Source: Streptomyces sp. CB00316 | Lineage (GTDB): Bacteria; Actinomycetota; Actinomycetes; Streptomycetales; Streptomycetaceae | DNA: 64,000 nucleotides | Direction of reading: 5' to 3' | NCBI RefSeq assembly: GCF_001905595.1 | Contig: NZ_LIXI01000001.1 | Location: 62,001 to 126,000 of the forward strand | Shown: piece by piece, positions 56,093 through 64,000 of the stretch | How the letters are laid out: every line of letters starts with the position of its first letter | Numbering within the stretch: the first letter of the stretch is position 1 | The notes under the pieces: model-generated | What the model was told of the DNA's origin: nothing | What the model saw: only the letters and a program-made list of their open reading frames with translations | The model's database searches: none | Program-made: the position numbers and the translations under genes

Positions 56093-57571
56093 ATGAGCGC
56101 GCCAACTCCGGCACCCGGTGACGACAGCCCCCGTGAGGGCTACTACCCCGATCCCTCCATCCCCGGTTACGTCCGGTACTGGAACGGCGCGTCCTGGGTG
56201 CCCGGTACGAGCCGGCCGGCGCCGCAGCAGGCCGCGCCGGTGGAGGAGACCGGACCGATCTTCTTCGACGAGGAGGACGGCCTCCCGGACGGCTCGGGCG
56301 GTGCGGACGGTACGCGCCCCTCGGGCGGATCCACCGGCGCCGACCGCTACGAGGCCGAGGGCGAGGCCGGGTCCGTCTGGCAGGCGGACTCCGCGCGCCA
56401 GAACGGCTTCGGCGGGGAGCGGGACCGCCGGATCTCCTGGGGCGGCCCGGCGTCGGAGCCCCCCGCGGCCCCGGCCGACCCGCGCACGCCCCTCGCGCAG
56501 GACCCGACCCGCGGCGCGCTGCCGGGGATGCGGGACGGCGGGGCGCCGGCGGAGGAGGCCGGGGCGCGCCCGCCGACGGAGGGCACGGTCACGATCCGCG
56601 CGGTGGGCCCGCAGGCCGGTGCCGTACAGCCGAGCGCCGTACGGGGGACCGCCCCGCGCCCCGACCCCGTACAGCCGAACGCCGGTACGCCGCAGGGGCC
56701 GCAGGCGCTCCCGGCCGCCCCCGCCCAGCCCCTCCCGGTGCCGGCCCCCGCTCCCGTCCCCCAGGAGGTGCGGCAGGGCCCGCCCCAGGTCCCCGCCGCC
56801 CCCTCCGTGCCCACGCCGCTGACGCCGGGCCCCGGCGGGGGTTCGGCGTCCTGGGCGCAGCAGGTCCACCAACTGGCCCAGCCCGAACAGCGGCAACAGC
56901 AGCCGACACCCCAGCCCCCGCACCAGTCTCCCCACCAGCAGCAGCCCCACCCCCTGCCCCACCAGCAACAGCAGCCCCCCTTCGCGCAGCCCGGGTCCGG
57001 GTCCGGGGCGGCCGCGGACCAGCCCGTCGTGCCCTGGAAGCCTCCGGCGGCCGACGACCCCTTCCAGCAGCTCGTCCGCGCCCAGGCGGCGGCCCGGCCC
57101 GCCGGGCTCGGCAAGCGGTTCGCCGCCCGGCTGGTCGACAACCTGGTGCTCGGCACGGTCGTCGGCGCGGTGGCCATCCCGCTGGGCACCCAGGCGATGG
57201 ACCACATCGACCGGAAGATCACCGCGGCGAAGCAGACCGGCGAGACCGTCACCGTCTGGCTGCTGGACTCCACCACCGGGACGCTGCTCGGGGCCCTGGT
57301 CGCGGCCTTCCTCGTCCTCGGCTTCCTCCTGGAGGCGCTGCCCACCGCCAAGTGGGGCCGGACGCTCGGCAAGAAGCTCTTCGGGCTCGACGTGCGGGAC
57401 ATCGAGTCCCACGACGCGCCCACGCTGGGAGCGGCCCTGCGCCGCTGGCTCGTCTACGGGGTGCTGGGACTCCTGGTCATCGGCGTGGCCAACGTGCTGT
57501 GGTGCCTGATCGACCGCCCCTGGCGCCAGTGCTGGCACGACAAGGCGGCCCGCACGTTCGTGGCGGGCTGA
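56093..57571 (+). CDS. RDD-family membrane protein with DUF2510 and Gln/Pro-rich linker
   Basis: This 492-residue protein begins with a short DUF2510-like element (REGYYPDPSIPGYVRYWNGA, about 13-32) that may bind at the cell surface. A disordered Pro/Gln-rich linker (about 40-330) contains HQSPHQQQPHPLPHQQQQPP. The RDD domain follows (about 340-485) with GKRFAARLVDNLVLG and three membrane helices. The RDD family is of uncertain function, possibly ion/proton exchange. A second RDD gene follows 130 bp downstream. The 56041-56090 leader has no clear ribosome-binding site. Confidence 0.85.
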   Translation: MSAPTPAPGDDSPREGYYPDPSIPGYVRYWNGASWVPGTSRPAPQQAAPVEETGPIFFDEEDGLPDGSGGADGTRPSGGSTGADRYEAEGEAGSVWQADSARQNGFGGERDRRISWGGPASEPPAAPADPRTPLAQDPTRGALPGMRDGGAPAEEAGARPPTEGTVTIRAVGPQAGAVQPSAVRGTAPRPDPVQPNAGTPQGPQALPAAPAQPLPVPAPAPVPQEVRQGPPQVPAAPSVPTPLTPGPGGGSASWAQQVHQLAQPEQRQQQPTPQPPHQSPHQQQPHPLPHQQQQPPFAQPGSGSGAAADQPVVPWKPPAADDPFQQLVRAQAAARPAGLGKRFAARLVDNLVLGTVVGAVAIPLGTQAMDHIDRKITAAKQTGETVTVWLLDSTTGTLLGALVAAFLVLGFLLEALPTAKWGRTLGKKLFGLDVRDIESHDAPTLGAALRRWLVYGVLGLLVIGVANVLWCLIDRPWRQCWHDKAARTFVAG

Positions 57572-57621
57572 GCGAGACCGGGGGAACACGGCCGGGCGGG
57601 CAGGGCCCAGAAAGCCCGCCG

Positions 57622-57627
57622 TAGACT
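57622..57627 (+). promoter_or_regulatory. possible -10 (TAGACT) of second RDD gene
   Basis: TAGACT at 57622-57627 fits the Streptomyces -10 consensus, about 75 nt before the ATG at 57701. No clear -35. Confidence 0.35.
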
Positions 57628-57700
57628 CGTATGCCACCCCGCGTCCCCCGAACGCACCTGAGCCGTTGCGGGCCCCGGTGGCACGGGATGCACTGCCCCC

Positions 57701-58375
57701 ATGAGCAACGACCAGCCGACGCCCGGCCAGCCGCCCGGGGACGACGATCCGTTCGTCAAGAAGCCGCAGGAGCCCCCGCCGCCGTCGGACGGTCAGCCGC
57801 CGTACGGTCAGCCGCCCTACGGGAGCGCTCCGCCCCCTCCGCCGCCCCCGCCCCCGCCGAACGACCCGTACGGAAGCGGCGGGGGTTTCGGGGCGCCTGA
57901 CCCGCTGGCCGGGATGCCGCCGCTGGCCGAGCCGGGCAAGCGGATCCTGGCGCGGCTGATCGACTTCCTCGTCATCTCGATCCCGCTGTACCTGCTCTCT
58001 CTGCCGTGGGGCGGGGCGATCGATGTCGACGGGGACGGTGGCGACGGGTTCGACGGTGCCTACAGCGGCCACCAGTTCCTGTGGTCGTTCATCGGCCTGG
58101 TCGTCTACGTCGCGTACGACACGTACTTCACGCAGAAGGACGGCCGGACCCTGGGCAAGCGGCTGCTGAAGCTGCGGGTGGCCATGCTCAACGACGGCCG
58201 GGTGCCCGACACCGGCGCCGCCTTGATGCGGGCCGTCGTCCTGTGGGCTCCGGCGCTGCTGTGCTGCCCGTGCCTGTGGTGGCTGGTCAACATCGTGCTG
58301 ATGTTCACGGACAAGCCCTACCGGCAGGGGCTCCAGGACAAGGCGGCCAAGACCGTGGTGGTCACGGCCGGGTAG
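57701..58375 (+). CDS. RDD-family membrane protein
   Basis: This 224-residue protein has a Pro/Gly/Asn-rich N-terminus of about 75 residues (QPPYGQPPYGSAPPPPPPPP), then an RDD domain from PGKRILARLIDFLVI, with helices at about 88-105, 125-145 and 180-205 and RTLGKRLLKLRVA as the conserved basic segment. It is a likely paralogue of the gene upstream. A bidirectional hairpin follows between it and the convergent small gene. Confidence 0.85.
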   Translation: MSNDQPTPGQPPGDDDPFVKKPQEPPPPSDGQPPYGQPPYGSAPPPPPPPPPPNDPYGSGGGFGAPDPLAGMPPLAEPGKRILARLIDFLVISIPLYLLSLPWGGAIDVDGDGGDGFDGAYSGHQFLWSFIGLVVYVAYDTYFTQKDGRTLGKRLLKLRVAMLNDGRVPDTGAALMRAVVLWAPALLCCPCLWWLVNIVLMFTDKPYRQGLQDKAAKTVVVTAG

Positions 58376-58386
58376 GCACGCGGAAG

Positions 58387-58418
58387 CAGCCGGGCGGGTA
58401 CGTCGTCCCGCCCGGCTG
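58387..58418. terminator. bidirectional hairpin between RDD gene and minus-strand small gene
   Basis: CAGCCGGGCGGG pairs with CCCGCCCGGCTG around an 8-nt loop, between two convergent stops. Confidence 0.8.
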
Positions 58419-58435
58419 CCGAAGGCGCAGGCCGC

Positions 58436-58762
58436 TCAGCGGCGCAGCGAGTGCTGCCGGTTCGCCTGCAGGGACGAGCGGGCGGCCGGCACACGCTCCC
58501 GGGCGTCGAGGCCGTCCGGGGCGGGGTGCGTGCGTGCGGCGGAGGCGGGGGCGGTGTGGTGCGGGTGCGCCGCGCGGCCGGGGGCGGTCTGCGGGGGCTG
58601 GGGCAGGCGCACGGCCACCAGCAGGCCGAGCGCGAGCGCGGTGACGGCGGCGATGCCCACGCCGATGCCCGACTCCGTACCGGAGAGCAGCAGCAGGGCG
58701 AGGGTCGTACAGATGACGGTGGCCGAACCGTAGACGAGCTGTGCGGCAGTCGGACGCGGCAT
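58436..58762 (-). CDS. 108-residue small membrane protein
   Basis: Two hydrophobic helices (about 9-27 and 31-52: VYGSATVICTTLALLLLSGT, GVGIAAVTALALGLLVAVRL) are followed by a Pro/His/Ala-rich tail. The ATG at 58762 is preceded on the minus strand by a possible -10 TAGGGT (58825-58830). Family unknown. Confidence 0.65.
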   Translation of the reverse strand: MPRPTAAQLVYGSATVICTTLALLLLSGTESGIGVGIAAVTALALGLLVAVRLPQPPQTAPGRAAHPHHTAPASAARTHPAPDGLDARERVPAARSSLQANRQHSLRR

Positions 58763-59130
58763 GGCGGTTTCCGTCCTCGGGACGTCGGATGGGCGGGCGG
58801 TCGGCGCGTTGGGGGTGCCTTCCGACCCTACGACGGTGGATGCCCGACAGAGACCGGTAGTAAGCGTGACCTAACCCACGGTACCGGTGCACAGGGGGCG
58901 CACGGAGTCACGCCTCTCACCAACCGGACGGCGCGACGCGCCCGTTGGCGGTGATCCTGTCCGGATACCGGAAGAGCGCTCCCGCATAGTGCACTTGGTC
59001 TGTTCAAGTCAAGGTCTGTCTTTTCTCTCGCAACTCCGATCGAATGTCGTCACTTGTGACGCGTTTACGCGCGCGGCCCTCTCCACACCCCCCTGGCCGC
59101 CGCGCGGACGCCCGGGGAGGACTGCATCAA
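58763..59130 (+). promoter_or_regulatory. intergenic region upstream of the M6 protease
   Basis: This region holds an ACCGGTA/TACCGGT inverted repeat around 58854-58890, and a 14-bp palindrome CGTCAC-TT-GTGACG at 59048-59061. TTGGCG near 58954 with GGATACC is a weak promoter candidate. GGGGAGGA precedes the GTG at 59131. Confidence 0.4.
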
Positions 59131-61542
59131 GTGACCAATCAGAGACGGGCGCTTCGCGCCGCTGCTGTTGTCGTGGCCATGGCCGCGACCGCGGCGACGG
59201 CGTCGACCTTCGCCACCGCCCAGGCGCATGACACCACGTCAGGTTCCGCCGCCTCCGCCGCTCCCGACGTCGACCGCCACGACCCGGCGCCCGGCAAGGG
59301 ACACGTGGAGCACAACCTCGAGGGCCCCTTCAGCGAGCAGCAGGCAGCGCAGCGGGAGGCCGCGCTGGAGCAGGTGCTCTCCGGGGACAAGAAGGTGACG
59401 AACAGGAGCGGTTCCAAGGTCGTCAGGCTCGGCGCCAAGAAGTACGTCGAACTCGGCCGGGAGAAGACCGACAAGATCTTCACCATCCTGCTGGAGTTCG
59501 GCGACAAGGTCGACGACACCACCCTGTTCGACCCGGACGGCGACGGTCCCAAGCCCCCGGTCAAGAAGTACGGCGGCACCCCCGGCCCGGCGCACAACGA
59601 GATCGCCAAGCCGGACCCGAAGAAGGACAACAGCACCGCCTGGAAGGCCGACTACAACCAGGCGCACTTCGAGAAGCTGTACTTCGGCGAGGGCAAGAAC
59701 GTCCACTCGCTCAAGACCTACTACGAGAAGACCTCCTCGGGCCGCTACTCGGTCGAGGGCCAGGTCTCCGACTGGGTGAAGGTCGACTACAACGAGGCCC
59801 GTTACGGCTCCAACTACTGCGGCCAGTCCAACTGCGCCAACGTCTGGGACGCGGTCCGCGACGGCGTCAACGCCTGGGTCGCCGACCAGAAGGCCAAGGG
59901 CCGCACCGACGCGCAGATCAAGGCGAACCTGGCCGAGTACGACCAGTGGGACCGCTACGACTTCGACGGCGACGGCAACTTCAACGAGCCGGACGGTTAC
60001 ATCGACCACTTCCAGCTGGTCCACGCCGGCGAGGACGAGTCCGCGGGCGGCGGCGCCGAGGGCCCGAACGCCATCTGGGCGCACCGCTGGTACGCGTACG
60101 GCACCAACGCGGGTGCGACCGGCCCGGCCGACAACAAGGCAGGCGGCGCGCAGATCGGTGACACGGGCATCTGGGTCGGCGACTACACCGTCCAGCCCGA
60201 GAACGGCGGCCTGGGTGTCTTCGCCCACGAGTACGCCCACGACCTCGGCCTCCCGGACCTGTACGACACCTCCGGCGGCGGCGAGAACTCGGTCGGCTTC
60301 TGGTCCCTGATGTCGGCGGGCTCCTGGCTCGGCACCGGCAAGGGCGAGATCGGCAACCTGCCGGGCGACATGACCTCGTGGGACAAGCTCCAGCTGGGCT
60401 GGCTCGACTACGACACGGCCAAGGCGGGCAAGACCTCGCTGCACAAGCTGGGCGTCTCGGCGTACAACACCAAGGCCCCGCAGGCGCTCGTCGTCGAACT
60501 GCCGGCCAAGCCCGTCACCACCACCGTCGTCAAGCCCGCCGAGGGCACGAAGCAGTGGTGGAGCGACCGGGGCGACAACCTGTCGAACACCCTGACCCGC
60601 TCGGTCGACCTGACCGGCAAGTCCTCGGCCGAGCTGGAACTTTCGGGCTGGTACGACATCGAGGCCGACTACGACTACCTCTACACCGAGGTGTCCGACA
60701 ACGGCGGCACGAGCTGGACCGCGCTCGACGGCACCGCCGACGGCAAGGCCATCCCGCGCGACGCCAGCGACAAGCCGGCCCTGACCGACGTCTCGGGCGC
60801 GTACCAGCAGCTCTCCTTCTCCCTGGACGCCTACGCGGGCAAGAAGGTCGACCTCCGCTTCCGCTACCAGACGGACGGCGGCGCGGGCGGCAAGGGCTTC
60901 GCGGCCGACGAGATCACCATCACCGCCGACGGCGCCACCCTCTTCTCGGACGACGCCGAGGGCGACGACAACGGCTGGACGGTGAAGGGCTTCTCGCGGA
61001 TCGGAGAGTCGTTCACGCAGGACTACCCGCAGTACTACATCGCGGAGAACCGCCAGTACGTGTCGTACGACGAGACCCTCAAGGTCGGCCCGTACAACTT
61101 CGGCTTCTCCACCACCCGCCCCGACTGGGTCGAGCACTACGCGTACCAGACGGGCCTGCTCGTCTGGCTCTGGGACACCTCCCAGAAGGACAACAACACC
61201 TCCGTCCACCCGGGCGAGGGTCTGATCCTGCCGGTCGACGCGCACGCCAAGCCGCTCAGGTGGAAGGACGGCTCGCTCCTGCGCAACAAGATCCAGCCGT
61301 TCGACGCCCCGTTCAGCTGGTATTCGAACAAGGGCTTCACGCTCCACAACGCGGACGTGCCGCTGAAGATCCAGCCCTCGCTGGGCAACCCGGTCTTCGA
61401 CGACCGCAAGGGGACCTACTGGTACAAGGAGAACCCGACGGGCAGTGTCAAGGTTTCCGACACCAACACCCGCATCTCCATCCTCCTGGAGCCGCTCACC
61501 GGCTCCTCGATGACCGTGCTGGTCAGCCCCTCGGGCCGATAG
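59131..61542 (+). CDS. secreted M6 metalloprotease (immune inhibitor A-like)
   Basis: This 803-residue extracellular zinc protease of family M6 has a signal peptide of about 30 residues (RRALRAAAVVVAMAATAATA, then ATAQAHD), a propeptide rich in charged residues to about 150, and the catalytic HEYAH (366-370) within FAHEYAHDLGLPDLYDTSGG. A C-terminal beta-rich VEG/MAM-like domain (about 500-640) precedes a final beta domain. The GTG start has GGGGAGGA 9 nt upstream. It is probably released into the medium during growth on protein or development. Confidence 0.92.
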   Translation: MTNQRRALRAAAVVVAMAATAATASTFATAQAHDTTSGSAASAAPDVDRHDPAPGKGHVEHNLEGPFSEQQAAQREAALEQVLSGDKKVTNRSGSKVVRLGAKKYVELGREKTDKIFTILLEFGDKVDDTTLFDPDGDGPKPPVKKYGGTPGPAHNEIAKPDPKKDNSTAWKADYNQAHFEKLYFGEGKNVHSLKTYYEKTSSGRYSVEGQVSDWVKVDYNEARYGSNYCGQSNCANVWDAVRDGVNAWVADQKAKGRTDAQIKANLAEYDQWDRYDFDGDGNFNEPDGYIDHFQLVHAGEDESAGGGAEGPNAIWAHRWYAYGTNAGATGPADNKAGGAQIGDTGIWVGDYTVQPENGGLGVFAHEYAHDLGLPDLYDTSGGGENSVGFWSLMSAGSWLGTGKGEIGNLPGDMTSWDKLQLGWLDYDTAKAGKTSLHKLGVSAYNTKAPQALVVELPAKPVTTTVVKPAEGTKQWWSDRGDNLSNTLTRSVDLTGKSSAELELSGWYDIEADYDYLYTEVSDNGGTSWTALDGTADGKAIPRDASDKPALTDVSGAYQQLSFSLDAYAGKKVDLRFRYQTDGGAGGKGFAADEITITADGATLFSDDAEGDDNGWTVKGFSRIGESFTQDYPQYYIAENRQYVSYDETLKVGPYNFGFSTTRPDWVEHYAYQTGLLVWLWDTSQKDNNTSVHPGEGLILPVDAHAKPLRWKDGSLLRNKIQPFDAPFSWYSNKGFTLHNADVPLKIQPSLGNPVFDDRKGTYWYKENPTGSVKVSDTNTRISILLEPLTGSSMTVLVSPSGR

Positions 61543-61565
61543 TTCCTTAACATCGCAGGTCAGAG

Positions 61566-61610
61566 CATGATCGGCCGTCGCCCCCTAGCGGGCGGGGGCC
61601 GATCGTGTTT
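61566..61610 (+). terminator. terminator of the M6 protease gene
   Basis: CATGATCGGCC pairs with GGCCGATCGTG (one wobble) with an inner C5/G5 stem, followed by TTTAGG. Confidence 0.75.
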
Positions 61611-61666
61611 AGGTGCGTCTTGTTCACATCCTTATTGACACGACGTCTCACGGGGGAGTGCGGAGC

Positions 61667-62011
61667 ATGGCAGGCGGAGGTTTCTGCAGGTTGCCGAACG
61701 GCACGGTGGTGGTGGCCCTCACCCTCACCGGACCGTCCGGCGGTACGGGCCCGGGCGCCCCGGTGCGGGTGCTGGTCCACGCGGCGAACCGGGCGCGCGC
61801 CCTGACCAGGCTGCGCAACCTGGGGCTGCGGGCGGTGTACCTGCGCGGCAACGACCGGCCGCCCACGCCGGACGAGATCACGGCGGTGCTGCACCACCCG
61901 GACGGCCTTCTCTGGCGGGCGGCGCCCCAGGCGGGCCAGGAGCTGTGGCACCCGATCAGGGCCCTGCTGGGTCCGGCGGGACACGCCGGACCCGCCCGCC
62001 CGGCGGCGTAG
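61667..62011 (+). CDS. 114-residue hypothetical protein
   Basis: This small protein reads MAGGGFCRLPNGTVVVALTL, then VLVHAANRARALTRLRNLGL and HHPDGLLWRAAPQAGQELWH. It shows coding bias and GGGGAG about 8 nt before the ATG at 61667. Family unknown. An open frame from 61613 also exists but the start at 61667 is better placed. Confidence 0.6.
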   Translation: MAGGGFCRLPNGTVVVALTLTGPSGGTGPGAPVRVLVHAANRARALTRLRNLGLRAVYLRGNDRPPTPDEITAVLHHPDGLLWRAAPQAGQELWHPIRALLGPAGHAGPARPAA

Positions 62012-62043
62012 GGGGGCGGGCTCCGCGGGCGACTGTGGTGGCC

Positions 62044-62640
62044 CTACAGGGCCTCGGCCACGACCGGCTTCCCGGAGAGCTTCACGCCCGCCGTCCGGAG
62101 CTCCTCCAGGGCCTTCTCCGTGCTGGCCGGTGAGACCCCGGCGGTCAGGTCGAGCAGCACATGGGTGACGAAGCCCTCACGGGCCGCGTCCAGGGCGGTG
62201 GCCCGTACGCAGTGGTCGGTGGCGATGCCCACCACGTCGACCTCGGTGACGGACCGCTCGCGCAGCCACTCGGCGAGACCGGTCCCGTTCTCGTCGGAGC
62301 CCTCGAAACCGCTGTACGCGGCCGAGTGGGCGCCCTTGTCGAAGACGGTGTCGATGGCCCCGGAGGCGACGGCGGGCGCGAAGTTCGGGTGGAACCCGAC
62401 GCCCTCGGTCCCGGCGACGCAGTGCACCGGCCAGGAGTCCACGAAGTCCGGCGTCTCGGAGAAGTGGCCACCGGGGTCCACATGGTGGTCCCGGGTGGCC
62501 ACCACGTGCCGGTAGCCCGGCTGGGCCTCACCGATGAGATCGGTGATGGCGGCGGCGACATCGGCACCACCCGCCACCGCGAGGCTGCCGCCCTCGCAGA
62601 AGTCGTTCTGAACGTCCACGACGATCAATGCGCGGTGCAT
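62044..62640 (-). CDS. pncA: nicotinamidase
   Basis: Nicotinamidase hydrolyses nicotinamide to nicotinic acid and ammonia in NAD salvage. The 198-residue protein has the isochorismatase-like fold with catalytic Asp in VVDVQNDFCEGG, metal ligands D-x-H ... H in TRDHHVDPGGHF, Lys in FDKGAHSAAY and the nucleophile Cys in GIATDHCVRATALDAA. The ATG at 62640 has AAGGA about 9 nt upstream. pncB, the next enzyme of the pathway, lies just upstream on the same strand. Confidence 0.95.
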   Translation of the reverse strand: MHRALIVVDVQNDFCEGGSLAVAGGADVAAAITDLIGEAQPGYRHVVATRDHHVDPGGHFSETPDFVDSWPVHCVAGTEGVGFHPNFAPAVASGAIDTVFDKGAHSAAYSGFEGSDENGTGLAEWLRERSVTEVDVVGIATDHCVRATALDAAREGFVTHVLLDLTAGVSPASTEKALEELRTAGVKLSGKPVVAEAL

Positions 62641-62701
62641 GGCGGGTGTCCTTAGGTGGGGAGAGAGCGGAGATGTTCCAACGTTCACGGGGATGCCACC
62701 G

Positions 62702-62729
62702 AGCGTAGAGACTAGGGCCTGACAATCAA
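62702..62729 (-). promoter_or_regulatory. promoter of pncA
   Basis: On the minus strand TTGATT (62724-62729) and TACGCT (62702-62707) are separated by 16 nt. The predicted transcript start is about 55 nt before the ATG. Confidence 0.55.
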
Positions 62730-62833
62730 CCCCTACCCACTGGCGCCTATCCGCCCCGAGGGGCCGGCCACCCCGTCCAGCCCGGCCCGTCCGGCGCTCG
62801 CGGGCGAAGCGGCCCAGTCGGGCGCCCCCGGCC

Positions 62834-64000
62834 TCACACGTACTCCGTGCCGATCACCGGCTCCCCCCGGGACAACTGCATCGCCGACATGGGCAGCCCG
62901 GCCCGCGCCCCGACGTGCCGCTCCCGAGCCGCCTCCAGAGGCTCACGCGCGACCACCTCCCCACCCCGCACCAGCTCCACCAGCAGCTCCCGCCCCGCCA
63001 GCCCCTCCGGCACCGCCCCGGTCCCGATCACCTCGGCCTCGGCGACCCCGTCCTCGTCGACCCGGCGCGCCGCCCACTTGCGACCGCCCACCGACGACTT
63101 CGCCCCCATCGACTTCTTCGCCACCGGCACCAGCGGAGCATCGGCACCCGCATCCGCCGCCCCCGCCCGCGCCACCAGCTTGTAGACCATCGAGCACGTG
63201 GGGTGCCCGCTCCCGGTGACCAGCTGCGTGCCGACCCCGTACGCGTCCACCGGCGCGGCCGCCAGCGAGGCGATCGCGTACTCGTCCAGGTCCGAGGTCA
63301 CCACGATCTTCGTGCCGGTCGCCCCCACCTCGTCCAACTGCTGCCGCACCCGGTGCGCGACCAGCAGCAGGTCGCCCGAGTCGATCCGTACGGCCCCGAG
63401 CTCCGGCCCCGCGATCTCCACCGCCGCCCGCACCGCCTCGGTCACGTCGTACGTGTCGACCAGCAGCGTCGTCCCTCGCCCCAGCGAGTCCACCTGCGCC
63501 CGGAACGCGTCCCGCTCGGTGTCGTGCAGCAGGGTGAAGGCGTGCGCGCTGGTGCCCACGGTCGGGATCCCGTAGCGGAACCCGGCCGCCAGGTCGGAGG
63601 TGGCGTCGAACCCGCCGACGTACGCCGCGCGAGCCGAGGCCACCGCCGACAGCTCGTGCGTCCGCCGCGCCCCCATCTCGATCAGCCGGCGCCCCCCGGC
63701 CGCGGCCGACATGCGCGAGGCTGCGGCCGCGATCGCGGAGTCGTGGTTGAGGATGGAGAGGATCACCGTCTCCAGCAGCACGCACTCGGCGAAGGAACCC
63801 TCCACCCGCAGGATCGGCGAGCCCGGGAAGTACACCTCGCCCTCCGGGTAGCCCCAGATGTCGCCGCTGAAGCGGTATCCGGCCAGCCATTCGAGGGTCG
63901 GCTCGTCGACGATCTGCTGCTGGCGCAGGAAGCCGATCATCTCGTCGTCGAAGTGGAAGTTCTCCACCGCGTCCAGCACCCGCCCGGTGCCCGCGACGAC
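62834..64000 (-). CDS. pncB: nicotinate phosphoribosyltransferase (5' end beyond window)
   Basis: This enzyme makes nicotinate mononucleotide from nicotinate and PRPP, the committed step of NAD salvage; pncA beside it supplies the nicotinate. The 388 residues seen run to the window edge without a start, so the N-terminus is missing. SAHAFTLLHDTERDAFRAQV, LLVDTYDVTEAVRAA, VRIDSGDLL (phosphate loop) and GVGTQLVTGSGHPTCSMVYK are family motifs. The stop is TGA at 62834-62836. Confidence 0.94.
   Translation of the reverse strand, partial: VVAGTGRVLDAVENFHFDDEMIGFLRQQQIVDEPTLEWLAGYRFSGDIWGYPEGEVYFPGSPILRVEGSFAECVLLETVILSILNHDSAIAAAASRMSAAAGGRRLIEMGARRTHELSAVASARAAYVGGFDATSDLAAGFRYGIPTVGTSAHAFTLLHDTERDAFRAQVDSLGRGTTLLVDTYDVTEAVRAAVEIAGPELGAVRIDSGDLLLVAHRVRQQLDEVGATGTKIVVTSDLDEYAIASLAAAPVDAYGVGTQLVTGSGHPTCSMVYKLVARAGAADAGADAPLVPVAKKSMGAKSSVGGRKWAARRVDEDGVAEAEVIGTGAVPEGLAGRELLVELVRGGEVVAREPLEAARERHVGARAGLPMSAMQLSRGEPVIGTEYV

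Noticed and set aside
55361..58072. A 903-codon minus-strand open frame
   Set aside because: It is mostly antisense to two RDD genes; only the last part (ssgG) has coding character and a family match.
61635..61640. TTGACA upstream of 61667 as a -35 box
   Set aside because: No TANNNT at 16-18 nt downstream, so promoter not supported.

Overview
The window is a stretch of high-GC actinobacterial chromosome, almost certainly Streptomyces. The evidence is the extreme G/C bias at third codon positions, frequent GTG starts, a tmRNA tag ending in FALAA, an SsgA-like sporulation protein, a probable nnaR nitrate regulator and a DasR-type operator. From ftsEX-smpB-ssrA at the left end to the SsgG-like gene and pncAB at the right end, the order resembles the conserved Streptomyces core (from memory of S. 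coelicolor; not searched here). The window is mostly core housekeeping and nutrient genes, with a few islands of decay or recent change.

Left part (1-22.4 kb): a small zinc-ribbon membrane protein, ftsEX (septal peptidoglycan hydrolase control), a PDZ/S41 protease, and smpB plus tmRNA (ribosome rescue). Scrambled GNAT and VOC gene fragments lie just 3' of the tmRNA. Next come a divergent MFS/LysR pair with a clear palindromic operator, a heavily frameshifted stretch (7.5-8.35 kb), a nitrate block (NarK-like transporter and a HemD/winged-helix regulator preceded by a GlnR-like box), a GNAT enzyme, a CGNR protein, an ECF sigma/anti-sigma pair, a HelD-like RNA polymerase recycling ATPase, a likely free-standing small RNA, malic enzyme, the HU protein, murA, a YqgE protein and a DUF3039 protein.

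Middle part (22.4-46.5 kb): a sugar ABC transporter with a cytoplasmic GH20 hexosaminidase under a dre-like DasR site. A three-subunit molybdenum hydroxylase operon follows, in which the FeS subunit carries a disordered extension of about 375 residues and the large subunit lacks the expected active-site signatures. Then comes a lower-GC block of secreted or membrane proteins around a 779-residue WXG/LXG-like protein (32.7-37.7 kb). After that lie tRNA-Cys, an MFS transporter, a Phd/Doc-like toxin-antitoxin pair, an SF2 helicase, an IclR regulator, a secreted Lon-type protease, and an ArsR-small protein-MFS operon whose promoter carries repeated TTGCAAAG half-sites.

Right part (46.5-64 kb): a four-gene glycine betaine/osmoprotectant-type ABC importer, an Lrp regulator divergent from 4-hydroxyphenylpyruvate dioxygenase, a TPR protein, a FAD-linked oxidase, an SsgG-like gene, two RDD membrane proteins, a secreted M6 metalloprotease, and the NAD salvage genes pncA and pncB (pncB runs off the end).

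A recurring regulatory theme is leaderless transcription. At eight genes a TANNNT -10 element ends 6-8 nt before the ATG/GTG. No CRISPR array, insertion sequence or rRNA operon was seen.
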